From the NCBI GenBank assembly GCA_017601225.1, contig JAFNIX010000009.1:23612-87611 (forward strand): 64,000 bases of DNA, in the 5' to 3' direction. The notes under the pieces were generated by a model, which was not told the DNA's origin, searched no databases, and saw nothing but the letters and a program-made list of their open reading frames with translations. This document shows positions 24,450 to 33,507 of the stretch, piece by piece (position 1 is the stretch's first letter; each line of letters begins with the position of its first letter). This DNA comes from Candidatus Brockarchaeota archaeon (GTDB taxonomy: Archaea > Thermoproteota > EX4484-205 > JAAOZP01). The position numbers and the translations under genes were made by a program.

Positions 24450-25613
24450 TCAGCATGCGCTGGACTTGATCTTGTCCAAGTGTTTGAAGTTCTCTCTCCT
24501 TACCGGATATCTTCCAACCTTTTTAGCGTATTCAACCTCATACCTTAAGCGTTCAGGAGGCACGTTGGCATATGTCTCACCACCGTTGTCGAAAACATAG
24601 CCGCCACCGGGTGCGGCGTGAAAAATGCATTTCTCAACCTCAAGCTCAATTTTTTCAAACGAGCCGGCGACTAGAGTCCTCCAGTCAGCGTTTCCATTAA
24701 AGAACACTTTTCCCTTAAATGCTTCAGCAACCGTTTTAATATTGTTCTCAACACCGACATCAGCCTCGTTTATCCTGTAAACTTTGACAAGTATATCCGT
24801 TATGTGGTCCATGTGAGAATCCATATGCAGATACCGGTGGTTAGTGCCGTGCCGCTCGTAAAGCCGAAGGTTGTAAGGCAGAGTAAACTCCTCGTACATC
24901 CTCCTATTCAAGTAGCCTGAATGGTCATCAGCCAAGCCGAGGCTTCCCGGCCCTGATCCTGAAAGCTCATAATAGTATTCCTGAAGAACGTTGAAAGCCT
25001 CCTCCAGTTTTCTGAAAAGCCTATGCATCTCACCAGGGTTCTCGTAGAGCCACCGGTACAGTTTTTCAGGCCCGGTTAAAGAGCCAGCCGCTGAAACCGG
25101 TGGATGTATCTGAAGCCAGCCGCCGACTGGAAGACCATCATAGTTTCTCCGGACGAGCTGCCTAAACTTTTCAAGCTTCTCATAGTAGTCTTGAATCCCC
25201 TTGTGGCGACGTGGATCCGGAACCTCCAGCCTGTCAATATCCTCAAGAGTCTTAATACGGGGGACTATCCAGGGGCTGAGCCAAGGGTTTCCTTCATCAG
25301 GTATTTCAATCCTGCAGTCGAAAACAATGCCTTCAGATACGGCTCCCAGGTCGAGATGCACCCCTATCTCCGTTAAATCGTCTTTAAGCCATTTCAACCT
25401 CCATTTCAACCCTTTCACCTGAGCATCCAGCATTATGTTCATGTTATTATAATATTCGGCAAACGTATAGCCGAAGATCTTAGCATAATAGGGACCGCCC
25501 AGCCCTATTATCACTGGAACCCTGTCAGGCTCCGTAAACTGAGCTGCTTTCTCAACACGTCTCCTATTCTCCTCAAGAATGCTTGAATACTTGTCTTGGC
25601 TGAAAGGCTCCAT
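24450..25613 (-). CDS. URO-D-family protein, paralogue C
   Basis: 387 residues with the URO-D-superfamily blocks VPVIIGLGGPYYAKIFGYTF, SLGLADDHSGYLNRRMYEEF, RYLHMDSHMDHITDILVKVY and APGGGYVFDNGGETYANVPP. The metal motif position reads HMDS, lacking Cys, as in paralogue A. The ATG is 26-30 bases after a TATA-like CTTAAATTTAAT. It converges on paralogue B with only nine bases between the stops. The neighbouring GxGYxYP gene is divergent from it. Substrate and reaction are unknown. Confidence 0.7.
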   Translation of the reverse strand: MEPFSQDKYSSILEENRRRVEKAAQFTEPDRVPVIIGLGGPYYAKIFGYTFAEYYNNMNIMLDAQVKGLKWRLKWLKDDLTEIGVHLDLGAVSEGIVFDCRIEIPDEGNPWLSPWIVPRIKTLEDIDRLEVPDPRRHKGIQDYYEKLEKFRQLVRRNYDGLPVGGWLQIHPPVSAAGSLTGPEKLYRWLYENPGEMHRLFRKLEEAFNVLQEYYYELSGSGPGSLGLADDHSGYLNRRMYEEFTLPYNLRLYERHGTNHRYLHMDSHMDHITDILVKVYRINEADVGVENNIKTVAEAFKGKVFFNGNADWRTLVAGSFEKIELEVEKCIFHAAPGGGYVFDNGGETYANVPPERLRYEVEYAKKVGRYPVRRENFKHLDKIKSSAC

Positions 25614-25756
25614 CAGTAATGCTCAATAAAGCATCCTATTAAATTTAAGCTGCCGGAAGAATACGACCCGGGAATCGCCTATGTGCTTAATTCTAGGGCG
25701 GGCGGTTGCGATGCTCTTAAATATGTCTGCAGCTAGGCGGGAATGGTGAAAGCCTG

Positions 25757-27715
25757 ATGAAGAATAGAATCTTCCCGCCTTTCAATAAGCCTGGGAAGCT
25801 TAAGGTACTTGACGTCCGCCCTTATTCCTGGCATGAACAGATGACGATAACTTGCGCACAGGGCTTGATCAACCGTGTTAGGCCAAGAGTCTATCTGGTG
25901 TTCGACGATTACGTTGACAGACTGTGGCTGTCAATCTACATGAAAAGATACGGTGTGAAGCACGGGGAAGTTAACAGCCTCTACGAGCTACTATCATCCT
26001 TTAAAAAGGAAATATCAGGGTTCGTGGTTTACGACGATAACATGCTGCACTCTGCAAACGTTGCCATGACTTACGGGAGTATTCACAACGCGGTTCCAGC
26101 TTCCCCCGAGGTTGCGGAAAGGCTTTCTGAAGCAGGCTTCAGGAGAGTAGCCGACTTCAGGGGGAGATGGAGAGACAGGCTTGAAGCCTACGAATGGGCT
26201 TTTAAAAACCTGATGCAGCAGTGTAACAGGAGGATTGTTGGAAGCATGTGTGTAGACCCTCCTTTAACATCCTTCACGAATAAGCATCATGTTAGAGATT
26301 ATCTTGTCGCTGTGAAAGCATTCTCGTTCGATCTCTCCACCAAGATTAGGGACCGCCGCGAAGTAGAATTGTTCGACAGAATACTTAGCTCTTTCGACTC
26401 CCTAGGGGTGGTTTTAGGGTGGCACTGCATCAGGGACCTGGAGTCAGAGGCTGTTGCAAGAGCCTCGAGAAACGGTTTCTTCGTGCTTTGCAACCTACAT
26501 TCTCCAAACTTGAGTGTCCACTCGGGTATAAAGACCGATTTCAAGTTTAAGCAGAATCATGCCAGCAAAGTAAAATTGGAGGAGAAGGTTTACGTGGTTT
26601 TCGTACAGTCCGACGGAGACGCTATTTGGGCGATGAACAATTTTCAAAACCTTAACTGGCTTGACAGCCAGAGGGGAAGGTTTCCGTACACGTGGGAGGT
26701 CCAACCTCTGCTGCTTGATCTGGCACCCGGGATTCTGGAACACTACTATAGGACTGCGACCACTAATGATTATTTCATAGCTGGGCCCTCTGGAGCAGGC
26801 TATACTGCACCAAGCATTAACAAGCGTCTCGACGAGTTTCTCGAGCAGACTAGAAGTTATATGGAGGCATGCGGTTTGAAGTCTATATTGATCATGAACC
26901 GTAACCCCCGAGTAGCTTACCAGGAGCTTGAAGACCCGAGAATACCTGAGGCCTTTGCCAAAAAGCTTGAAAACTGTTATGGATTCCTACATGGCTACGC
27001 GGGGTCGGCTTTCGAGCAGGCAGTCTTCGTTAACAATACGCCCTATGTTCACACCACGCTCTACGCTTCCGCTTCAACAGATATTCTGAAAGAGCTGAAG
27101 AGGCTTGTTGAAAACTGTGGAACAAGGCCATTATTCGTCTCAATCCACGTTAGAGAAGAGGTTAAAATGCCAGTTTTACGCAGCGTGATAGAAAAATTGG
27201 ATGAGGAAACATACAGGGTTGTGAAGATGGATGAATTCATGCTTGCCCTGAAAAAGGCTTATGAAAAAGGCGTGTTTAAACAAGGCTTTTCAGAATCAGC
27301 CAGAGAACATCTTAAAGAAAACGGTAAAACAATCTGGGAAAACTATCATCATAGGGTTGAACGCTTGGAGAAGCTTGTTGAAATGGACGAGCAGAAAATG
27401 CTGGCGGAGTACAACTCAGAAGGGTATGGTTTCACCATGGAAGAGTTGCCGGATCTTCTAGCTTACGATGCGGTTGAGACAGCACTACGGCTTGTCCAGG
27501 CTGCGCTGAACATTAAGGGTGTCTATGTTAACAGCATTGAGAAGAGCGTTGAAGACTTTCTGAAGGAGTACAGCGAGCTTCCAGAAGCGCAGATAGTTAA
27601 AACAGTCTTTGAAACTTGGAGAAACTGGGAGAAATTAAGGTTCAGCATGGAAGAGGCGAGGACGCTGGCGAGAATAGTTATCCTGTTCGCGAAGACTCTT
27701 AGCTTAAAGATTTAG
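25757..27715 (+). CDS. GxGYxYP-domain protein (putative glycoside hydrolase)
   Basis: Residues 1-480 match the GxGYxYP family: LKVLDVRPYSWHEQMTITCAQGL and RPRVYLVFDD at the N-terminus, KVYVVFVQSDGDAIWAMNN, and the signature AGPSGAGYTAPS, here with TAP in place of YYP. The family is common in polysaccharide-utilisation loci and is thought to hydrolyse glycans. Residues about 500-652 are a long, mostly helical extension not typical of the family. There is no signal peptide, so it would be cytoplasmic. The ATG at 25757 has GGTGA seven bases upstream and a TATA element at 25709-25718. It stands divergent to URO-D paralogue C and ends close to the acyl-carrier operon. Confidence 0.7.
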   Translation: MKNRIFPPFNKPGKLKVLDVRPYSWHEQMTITCAQGLINRVRPRVYLVFDDYVDRLWLSIYMKRYGVKHGEVNSLYELLSSFKKEISGFVVYDDNMLHSANVAMTYGSIHNAVPASPEVAERLSEAGFRRVADFRGRWRDRLEAYEWAFKNLMQQCNRRIVGSMCVDPPLTSFTNKHHVRDYLVAVKAFSFDLSTKIRDRREVELFDRILSSFDSLGVVLGWHCIRDLESEAVARASRNGFFVLCNLHSPNLSVHSGIKTDFKFKQNHASKVKLEEKVYVVFVQSDGDAIWAMNNFQNLNWLDSQRGRFPYTWEVQPLLLDLAPGILEHYYRTATTNDYFIAGPSGAGYTAPSINKRLDEFLEQTRSYMEACGLKSILIMNRNPRVAYQELEDPRIPEAFAKKLENCYGFLHGYAGSAFEQAVFVNNTPYVHTTLYASASTDILKELKRLVENCGTRPLFVSIHVREEVKMPVLRSVIEKLDEETYRVVKMDEFMLALKKAYEKGVFKQGFSESAREHLKENGKTIWENYHHRVERLEKLVEMDEQKMLAEYNSEGYGFTMEELPDLLAYDAVETALRLVQAALNIKGVYVNSIEKSVEDFLKEYSELPEAQIVKTVFETWRNWEKLRFSMEEARTLARIVILFAKTLSLKI

Positions 27716-27765
27716 AATGCTTTACATGGCGGTATGCTAAACTTTCCAGCCATAGCGTCCCACAT

Positions 27766-28152
27766 TCATGTGAGAAGCACGGCGACAGCTATTGCAACAT
27801 CGCTTGTCCTATCGTGGCTTAAGCTGATCAGAATGCTTCTTGCACCCTTCTCGCGAAGAAGACTGATAAGAGGTTTGCTCATAACTACTCTAACCTCCTG
27901 GTCGACGGCTTCAATCTCAACACCCCTCCACCCGAGGCGACTCCTGCTATGATAACCTAGTGCTTTGAAAACCGCCTCCTTAGCTGCAAACCTGGCGGCC
28001 AGCCTCTCGTAAGAATAGCCCGATTTAAAACAGTATTCGAGCTCTCTTTCCGTGAAAACTCTTTTTAGGAAACGTGCGCCACATTTCTCTATAGCCCTCT
28101 TAACTCTGCTTATCGAAACAACGTCTACTCCAACCCCGATTATCAAGCCCAT
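27766..28152 (-). CDS. acpS: Holo-[acyl-carrier-protein] synthase
   Basis: A 128-residue 4'-phosphopantetheinyl transferase of the AcpS type. GVGVDVVSISR provides Asp10 and RFAAKEAVFKALG provides Glu59, the two magnesium ligands, and SLSHD near the C-terminus is the third motif. It should transfer phosphopantetheine from CoA to Ser36 of the carrier protein encoded nine bases upstream. It is the last gene of the pta operon. AcpS is normally bacterial; most archaea lack it, so its presence beside its substrate gene suggests acquisition of the pair from bacteria. Function is fairly sure from the intact motifs. Confidence 0.9.
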   Translation of the reverse strand: MGLIIGVGVDVVSISRVKRAIEKCGARFLKRVFTERELEYCFKSGYSYERLAARFAAKEAVFKALGYHSRSRLGWRGVEIEAVDQEVRVVMSKPLISLLREKGARSILISLSHDRTSDVAIAVAVLLT

Positions 28153-28161
28153 CTAGATGCG

Positions 28162-28410
28162 TTAGCAGCGCCCTGCCTGAGCCAGCTTAGCCTTAATGTA
28201 CTCCACAACCTGCCCGACAGTCTGGTTTTTCTCCGCCTCCTCCTCAGGAATCTCCAGGTTGAAAGCCTCTTCGAATGTTGCAATAAGTTCAACAGTGTCT
28301 ATGGACTCAGCCATGAGGTCGTCCACGAGAGAAGTATCATCCTTCAAGCTCTCAACACTTACACGGAAGTGTTCAGCTATAATCTTCTTAACCTTCTCCT
28401 CAACCGACAT
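28162..28410 (-). CDS. acpP: Acyl carrier protein (fatty-acid type)
   Basis: An 82-residue acidic four-helix protein very like bacterial AcpP throughout: VEEKVKKIIAEHF, then MAESIDTVELI and FEEAFNLEIPEEEAEK. The phosphopantetheine site is Ser36 within E-S-I, where bacterial ACPs have D-S-L, a conservative change. A GGAGGAGGT ribosome site lies just upstream of the ATG, overlapping the end of the previous gene, which implies high expression. The dedicated AcpS follows. No ketoacyl synthase, acyl-ACP reductase or malonyl transferase is present in the window, so fatty-acid synthesis is not evident here, and the carried acyl group is unknown. Confidence 0.92.
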   Translation of the reverse strand: MSVEEKVKKIIAEHFRVSVESLKDDTSLVDDLMAESIDTVELIATFEEAFNLEIPEEEAEKNQTVGQVVEYIKAKLAQAGRC

Positions 28411-28411
28411 T

Positions 28412-29692
28412 CTATATACCTCCTCGCTCCATTCTCATCTCTGCCTTCCTTATTAAAGTTTCCCTCTCCTCCCTCGTATCCTGATATATTTTCTCAAGCA
28501 TCTTGACATAGCCATCCGACATTACGATTGACCTCCTAGACATAACTCTCTTCTCAGCCTCAACAGTTCTTCTGAAGCCAGCTCCCCTTCTCAACCTTCC
28601 CTCGGCATACCAGCAGAAGCTGGGAATATATTTTGGAAGAACCTCCCCGCCGAGGAGGACGCATGCTGCTCCGACAACGGTCCCCGTGTTCAGCAGGCAG
28701 CCTATGCCGAACTTCGTATGATCCCCTATGAAACTGCCTACCTTCATGTCCCCTGTGTCCATGAGCCTACCCTTCACGTACACGTCAACATTGCTGTAAT
28801 CGTTCTTCAGATCGCTATTAGTGGTGAGAGCGCCAATGTTAACCCATTCCCCGACATAAGCATGGCCGAGGAAACCCGTGTGATACTTGTTAGAATAACC
28901 TTGGATTATGCTTGCCTCAACCTCTCCGCCAACCCTGCAGACAGGCCCTATGCTCGTCTCCTCCCTAATGTTTCCACGAACTATCCACGTATCCCTACCT
29001 ATGTAGCATGGGCCCTCAATACGGCTGAAAGGGTATATCCTGGCGCCGTCGTCAACCATTATTGGGCCTGAGCTAGTGTCTAACACGACGAAAGGATGTA
29101 TGGCTGCACTCCTACTGATGTGAAGCATGCTCTTGTCGCCTACGACAGCAACCCTCTCTTCCAAGGCTTTAGCCCCCTCTCTTTTAGACCAGTATGCTTC
29201 GAAATCCTCTTTAAGCAGCTCGTGATTATACTCGACAAGGTGCCAGGGGTATTCCACCATCCGGGCATCCACCTGCTTGACGCTGAGCTCAGACCTCAGC
29301 TTCTCGATAGTCTTCTGAAGAGTATCGGAGAGGTTTTTCCTAATAGTTTCCCTCTTGACGCGGATATACACAATATCGCCCTTACACATGGCGATAGCCT
29401 CATCCTCCTCGAATGGGAGGCGGCCATACTCTGGAAGCCACCTCCCGTTAACCAGAATAGCATCATCCCTACTCAAATCCTCAAGGCTGTTCACGACAGC
29501 GTTTCCAAGCCTTTCCCTTAGAACCGGCGCCAAGTAGTCCCTAAGGAAAAAAGATGTTTCCACACTAGGATTGATCCTTCTTATTCTCTCAACTAGCGTC
29601 ATCGACCCGCATCGCAGCTCGAAGGTGGCTCTTGTAAGCGTTAACGGGTAAAGAAGATCGTACTTCTCATCCTCGAACAGGCAGACCTTCAA
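28412..29692 (-). CDS. GlmU-like sugar nucleotidyltransferase with left-handed beta-helix acyltransferase domain
   Basis: The N-terminal 200 residues belong to the divergent sugar nucleotidyltransferase group (NTP_transf_4): FEDEKYDLLYPLTLTRATFELRCG. From about residue 205 hexapeptide repeats build a left-handed beta helix, ending with KYHTGFLGHAYVGEWVNIGA, whose His matches the acetyltransfer base of GlmU-type enzymes. Such proteins are thought to make activated, acylated sugars, but this subgroup lacks the classical GxGxR pyrophosphorylase loop, so nucleotidyl transfer is unproven. The TTG start has GGTGAG six bases upstream. It lies 29 bases after ackA and its stop is one base before the ACP gene, so acetyl groups and a carrier protein are made from the same transcript. 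Confidence 0.78.
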   Translation of the reverse strand: MKVCLFEDEKYDLLYPLTLTRATFELRCGSMTLVERIRRINPSVETSFFLRDYLAPVLRERLGNAVVNSLEDLSRDDAILVNGRWLPEYGRLPFEEDEAIAMCKGDIVYIRVKRETIRKNLSDTLQKTIEKLRSELSVKQVDARMVEYPWHLVEYNHELLKEDFEAYWSKREGAKALEERVAVVGDKSMLHISRSAAIHPFVVLDTSSGPIMVDDGARIYPFSRIEGPCYIGRDTWIVRGNIREETSIGPVCRVGGEVEASIIQGYSNKYHTGFLGHAYVGEWVNIGALTTNSDLKNDYSNVDVYVKGRLMDTGDMKVGSFIGDHTKFGIGCLLNTGTVVGAACVLLGGEVLPKYIPSFCWYAEGRLRRGAGFRRTVEAEKRVMSRRSIVMSDGYVKMLEKIYQDTREERETLIRKAEMRMERGGI

Positions 29693-29721
29693 TTCTTCTC
29701 ACCGCTGCCAGCTTTATGTTT

Positions 29722-30933
29722 TTAATGGTTTAATAAGTGTTTCCTAGTCTCCTCAGCGATAGCAAGCTCCTCATCAGTAGGTATAACTAGAACCTTAACC
29801 TTAGACTGCTCGCTGCTTATCACCCCGGTTCTTCCCACCGTGGCCCCGTTAGCATCCTCGTCAATCTTTAACCCTAGGAAACCCATGTTGCTGCATATCA
29901 TTCCTCTCATGAGAGGATCGTTCTCACCTATCCCCCCTGTAAAAACCAACGCGTCGAGCCCGCCAAGCACCGCAGCATAGGCACCTATATACTTCTTAGC
30001 CCTGTAAGCGAAGATCTCAAGGGCGAGCCTAGCCCTCTTGCTGCCCGCCTCAGCCTCCTTCTCCACATCTCTAATATCGTTGCTAACGCCTGAAACACCA
30101 AGTAGCCCACTCTTCTTGTTAAGCAGGTCCTCAACCTCCCTGGGGGAGAAGCCCTCGCCGATCAGGTAGAAGACTATCGACGGATCTATGTCCCCACTCC
30201 TAGTCCCCATAACTAGGCCTTCCAACGGAGTGAAACCCATGCTAGTATCTATTGAGTGGCCGTTCTTAACGGCAGTGATGCTGCACCCGTTTCCAAGATG
30301 ACAGGTTATCATCCTGAGTTTCTCAATAGGCTCGCCGAGTATTTCAGCAGCTTTTTGAGCAACATACTTGTGGCTTGTCCCGTGGAAACCGTATCTCCTG
30401 ATTCCGAACCTCTCGTAAAGCTCATACGGTATGGCGTAGAGATAGGCTATTTCAGGCATAGTCTGGTGGAAAGCGGTGTCGAACACCGCCACCTGGGGGA
30501 TGCTTGGAAGAAGGCTTCGCGCAGCCTCTATACCAGCTATGTTAGGAGGATTATGAAGCGGAGCCAAGCGAGCCCATTTTCTAAGGGCCTCCAGAACCTT
30601 GTCGTCGACAACCGTGGATTCGAAGAAAGTATCCCCACCGTGAACAACCCTGTGTCCAATGGCAACTATCTCCTTGAGCGAGCCGATAGCCTTGGGCTCA
30701 GCCTCTAGAAGAACTCTCAGGATGATCTCAAGGCCCTGCCTGTGGCTGGAAACATCGACCTCGCTCCTCGCGACGGTTCCGCCGACCTCGTGTCTGAGAA
30801 CCGCCGGCCTGCTTCCAATTCTCTCCAAGAGGCCGCCAGCGACGCCTGTCAGCGAATCAGCGTCGAAAAGCTTGTATTTTATAGAGGAGCTGCCGCAGTT
30901 TACGACGAGTATTTTCCCCGGCAACCCTTTCAC
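29722..30933 (-). CDS. ackA: Acetate kinase
   Basis: Catalyses acetyl phosphate + ADP to acetate + ATP, reversibly, in the cytoplasm. All key motifs are present in 403 residues: [13 protein letters not shown] at the N-terminus, [22 protein letters not shown] with the catalytic Asp, TRSGDIDP with the catalytic Arg, FTGGIGEN, and [10 protein letters not shown] near the C-terminus. The GTG start overlaps the TGA of pta (GTGA), so the pair is translationally coupled. In archaea the Ack/Pta route is known from Methanosarcina and reported in Bathyarchaeota-type genomes, where it would give ATP from acetyl-CoA; most archaea use ADP-forming acetyl-CoA synthetase. Confidence 0.96.
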   Translation of the reverse strand: MKGLPGKILVVNCGSSSIKYKLFDADSLTGVAGGLLERIGSRPAVLRHEVGGTVARSEVDVSSHRQGLEIILRVLLEAEPKAIGSLKEIVAIGHRVVHGGDTFFESTVVDDKVLEALRKWARLAPLHNPPNIAGIEAARSLLPSIPQVAVFDTAFHQTMPEIAYLYAIPYELYERFGIRRYGFHGTSHKYVAQKAAEILGEPIEKLRMITCHLGNGCSITAVKNGHSIDTSMGFTPLEGLVMGTRSGDIDPSIVFYLIGEGFSPREVEDLLNKKSGLLGVSGVSNDIRDVEKEAEAGSKRARLALEIFAYRAKKYIGAYAAVLGGLDALVFTGGIGENDPLMRGMICSNMGFLGLKIDEDANGATVGRTGVISSEQSKVKVLVIPTDEELAIAEETRKHLLNH

Positions 30934-31934
30934 CCGGCTGACTGCGCTAGGACGGAGACAACAGCCATAGCCCCTACAACGTCTTCAACCTTAGCGCCTC
31001 TTGAAAGATCGCTGACAGGCTTCTTAAAACCTTGGAGAATAGGCCCGTAGGCTCCGGCCCCAGCCACATGTTGAGTAAGCTTGTACGCGATGTTCCCAGC
31101 ATCAAGATCCGGGAAAATCAGGATGTTCGCCCTCCCAGCCACTGGGCCGAGATCCTTCATCTTCTTCCTAGCGACGTCGATTACGAGTGCCGCGTCAGCC
31201 TGAAGTTCCCCGTCAACCTTGAGCTCAGGCGCCCGCTTCCTAACGATCTCCGTGGCCCTAACCACCTTATCCACATGCGGGTGTACTGCGCTACCCTTGG
31301 TTGAGAAGGAGAGCATCGCAACCCTAGGCTCCCAGCCTAAGAGCCTGCTGACGCTTCTCGCAGTGGCTATAGCTATGTCTGCAAGCTGCTCTGAAGTCGG
31401 ATCCGGGTTTACTGCAGCGTCAGCGTAAACCAAGACGCCGTTTTCACCTATACTCTTGTTCCCAGTTTCCATTATGAAGAAGCTTGAAGGTGTTTTAACC
31501 CCCTCCTCATAACCGATTACAAGGTGGCTTGCCTTAATAACGCTCGCAGTAGTAGTAGAGGCGCCGGCAACCATTGCGTCAGCCAAACCAGTCTTAACCA
31601 TCATGCAAGCAAAGTAGAGCGGCTTGCTGAGTATTCTTCTCGCAACAGCCTCGCTGATGCTCTTCTCCTCCCGGATCCTGCAGTACTCCTCGACAAAACC
31701 GTCCAAGTAGCCGGAGGCCGCTAGGTCTACGATTTCAACCCCGGTTAAGGATAAGCCTAATTCGGCAGCATTCTTCTCCACAGTTTCCCTTGAACCAAGC
31801 AGTATTGGTTTTGCAACACCCTGCTGCACGGAGGCGGCGGCCGCCCTCAGTATTCTCTCGTCTTCAGGCTCCGGCAAAACAATCCTCATCGGCTTCTCCC
31901 TAGCCCTGTTCTTTATCAGCTGAATTACCGACAA
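30930..31934 (-). CDS. pta: Phosphate acetyltransferase
   Basis: Interconverts acetyl-CoA and acetyl phosphate. The protein is the short (334-residue) single-domain form, with [21 protein letters not shown], the SxFFIMETG region, [22 protein letters not shown] and [13 protein letters not shown], all typical of Pta. A TATA box on the minus strand (TTTATTAAATT, about 31957-31967) places transcription just before the TTG start at 31934, so this is the first gene of the five-gene operon pta-ackA-GlmU-like-acpP-acpS. It supplies acetyl phosphate to AckA directly downstream. Confidence 0.95.
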   Translation of the reverse strand: MSVIQLIKNRAREKPMRIVLPEPEDERILRAAAASVQQGVAKPILLGSRETVEKNAAELGLSLTGVEIVDLAASGYLDGFVEEYCRIREEKSISEAVARRILSKPLYFACMMVKTGLADAMVAGASTTTASVIKASHLVIGYEEGVKTPSSFFIMETGNKSIGENGVLVYADAAVNPDPTSEQLADIAIATARSVSRLLGWEPRVAMLSFSTKGSAVHPHVDKVVRATEIVRKRAPELKVDGELQADAALVIDVARKKMKDLGPVAGRANILIFPDLDAGNIAYKLTQHVAGAGAYGPILQGFKKPVSDLSRGAKVEDVVGAMAVVSVLAQSAG

Positions 31935-32149
31935 CCCGCCGGGGGAAACCCGAGGAATTTAATAAACTTTTTGCGTTAAACATCTTCTACGAAGATGGTT
32001 CATTAACCGGGAGCTTCACCAACCGGCTCTTTCATGATGCTGAGCAAAAATGCCTTAGGTAAACACTGGCACCAGCATTCCTGCATCAACATAGCCCAGG
32101 AAAATCAACAGGAAAGCCTTTTAAAAAGGGAGCATAATAATAAGCTGGG

Positions 32150-33214
32150 ATGAAAATAAGATCCGTAACGCTTTTCGCAGCGTCTGGAGACATGCGGAGC
32201 GTTAGGGAGCGCATCGCTAACTTGGGTTCCATGCTTTCATTCCACATAGAATCAATGTTTCTCTCGGAAAGTGTCTGGAGCACCAGGGTTGCGCTTCCAC
32301 CCCTAGGCGAGCAAGAGTCCCCTATGGAACGGGCCTCTCAGCTTCTGGATCTAAATGTTGTCAACTATGTTTCAATAGGACAGGTTGAGGATACGCATCC
32401 AGCCTTAAATGAGGCTGCTGAGGTTGCTGAAAACGGGCTCTACGTGTCGATAAACATGAGGAGCATCGACAGAGTTAAGAGTATTGAAAACGTTTTGAGG
32501 AAAGCGTGTGAAAAAAACCCTTCTAACGGAAGCCGTATATGCGTTAACATGGGTGGAAACATGGTTACACCCTACTTTCCTTCAGCATGCAACCTACATG
32601 GCGAGGAAGGGTTGGCAATATCCCTGCTTTATCCCAGCCTGCTTAGACACAAGCATTTAAGCCAGTTTCAAGACATTCTCGCTGAGGTTTACGCTTCCAC
32701 GGAGAAAGTTGGCCTGAAACTTTCCGAGAGGCTGGGGATTAACTACTACGGGATCGATGTCTCACTATCGCCATGGATGGAGGAGAGTGTTGCAGAGATC
32801 GTCGAGTTCGCTTCAGGAGTCAGAATACCGCTTCCAGGAACATTCAGCACAATCAGAGAGATAAACAGTCTGATTGGGAACGCTGTTAAAACAGCCGGAA
32901 TAAAGGCGACGGGCTATAACGAGGTCATGCTGCCGGTTGCAGAGGACAATTTTCTGAAGGAGAGGGTTGCAGCAGGGGAAGTTAAGCTTAGGGATCTTGT
33001 ACATTTGGCTTCAGCATGTGTTTCAGGGGTTGACATGGCTGTGGTTTCAGACAACGCTCCCAGCAGGGTTGTAGAAGGGGTTTTGAAGGATCTTTTTGAA
33101 ATAAGCATGTTGAAAGGCAGGGCCACGGGGTTAAGAATGATTTTCGCACCTGCGGAACCGGGTGAAACAGTTAAACTCAGTTTCTTCGGGTGGACCCCAG
33201 TAATATCTCTCTAA
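32150..33214 (+). CDS. DUF711 (UPF0210-like) family protein
   Basis: The sequence matches the DUF711 family: KIRSVTLFAA at the start, RVALPPLG, VNYVSIGQV, INMRSIDRVKSIENVL, YYGIDVSLSPWMEESVAEIVE, and GTFSTIREINSLI and GYNEVMLPVAEDN in the second half. Members are found in both bacteria and archaea and their biochemical function is not established. At 354 residues this is shorter than many members (about 400-450). The ATG is 28 bases after a TATA-like CCTTTTAAAA. A small gene follows 31 bases downstream with its own TATA box. Confidence 0.68.
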   Translation: MKIRSVTLFAASGDMRSVRERIANLGSMLSFHIESMFLSESVWSTRVALPPLGEQESPMERASQLLDLNVVNYVSIGQVEDTHPALNEAAEVAENGLYVSINMRSIDRVKSIENVLRKACEKNPSNGSRICVNMGGNMVTPYFPSACNLHGEEGLAISLLYPSLLRHKHLSQFQDILAEVYASTEKVGLKLSERLGINYYGIDVSLSPWMEESVAEIVEFASGVRIPLPGTFSTIREINSLIGNAVKTAGIKATGYNEVMLPVAEDNFLKERVAAGEVKLRDLVHLASACVSGVDMAVVSDNAPSRVVEGVLKDLFEISMLKGRATGLRMIFAPAEPGETVKLSFFGWTPVISL

Positions 33215-33245
33215 AGCTTTATATTTCGAGTAAGAGTATTAACTT

Positions 33246-33458
33246 ATGATGGGGGTAGTTCACAGGCCGGATGATATTCTAAACAGGAGGAGACGTGTGG
33301 AAATCGCTCTGAGAGACCTTAATCCCGGTGTTAGGGAACTCGTGCTCAACATAGTGAACTCTTGGAAAGGAGGGGAATCGATTGAGGATTTGAAGCGTGC
33401 AGTCGGTGAAGAAAAGGCTATGAAAATAGTTAAAGAGCTAAACCTGCCTGAAGACTAG
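33246..33458 (+). CDS. Small uncharacterised protein
   Basis: A 70-residue charged, helical protein (HRPDDILNRRRRVEIALRD, WKGGESIEDLKRAVG). A TATA box (GCTTTATATTTC, 33217-33228) is centred about 25 bases before the ATG pair at 33246/33249, which supports expression from its own promoter. No domain was recognised; the pattern of two short amphipathic helices could be a DNA- or protein-binding unit. It converges on the rhamnulokinase gene. Confidence 0.55.
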   Translation: MMGVVHRPDDILNRRRRVEIALRDLNPGVRELVLNIVNSWKGGESIEDLKRAVGEEKAMKIVKELNLPED

Positions 33459-33493
33459 TGTTTAACGATAGACGGAGGAGAGCGCGCTCTAAC

Positions 33494-33505
33494 CAAGAAA
33501 AAATT
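33494..33505 (-). terminator. Poly-T terminator of the rhamnulokinase gene
   Basis: On the minus strand a T-run (AATTTTTTCTTGG region) lies within 15 bases of the stop codon at 33508. A 12-base palindrome AGAGCGCGCTCT stands just beyond it at 33479-33490, between the convergent genes. Confidence 0.4.
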
Positions 33506-33507
33506 CT

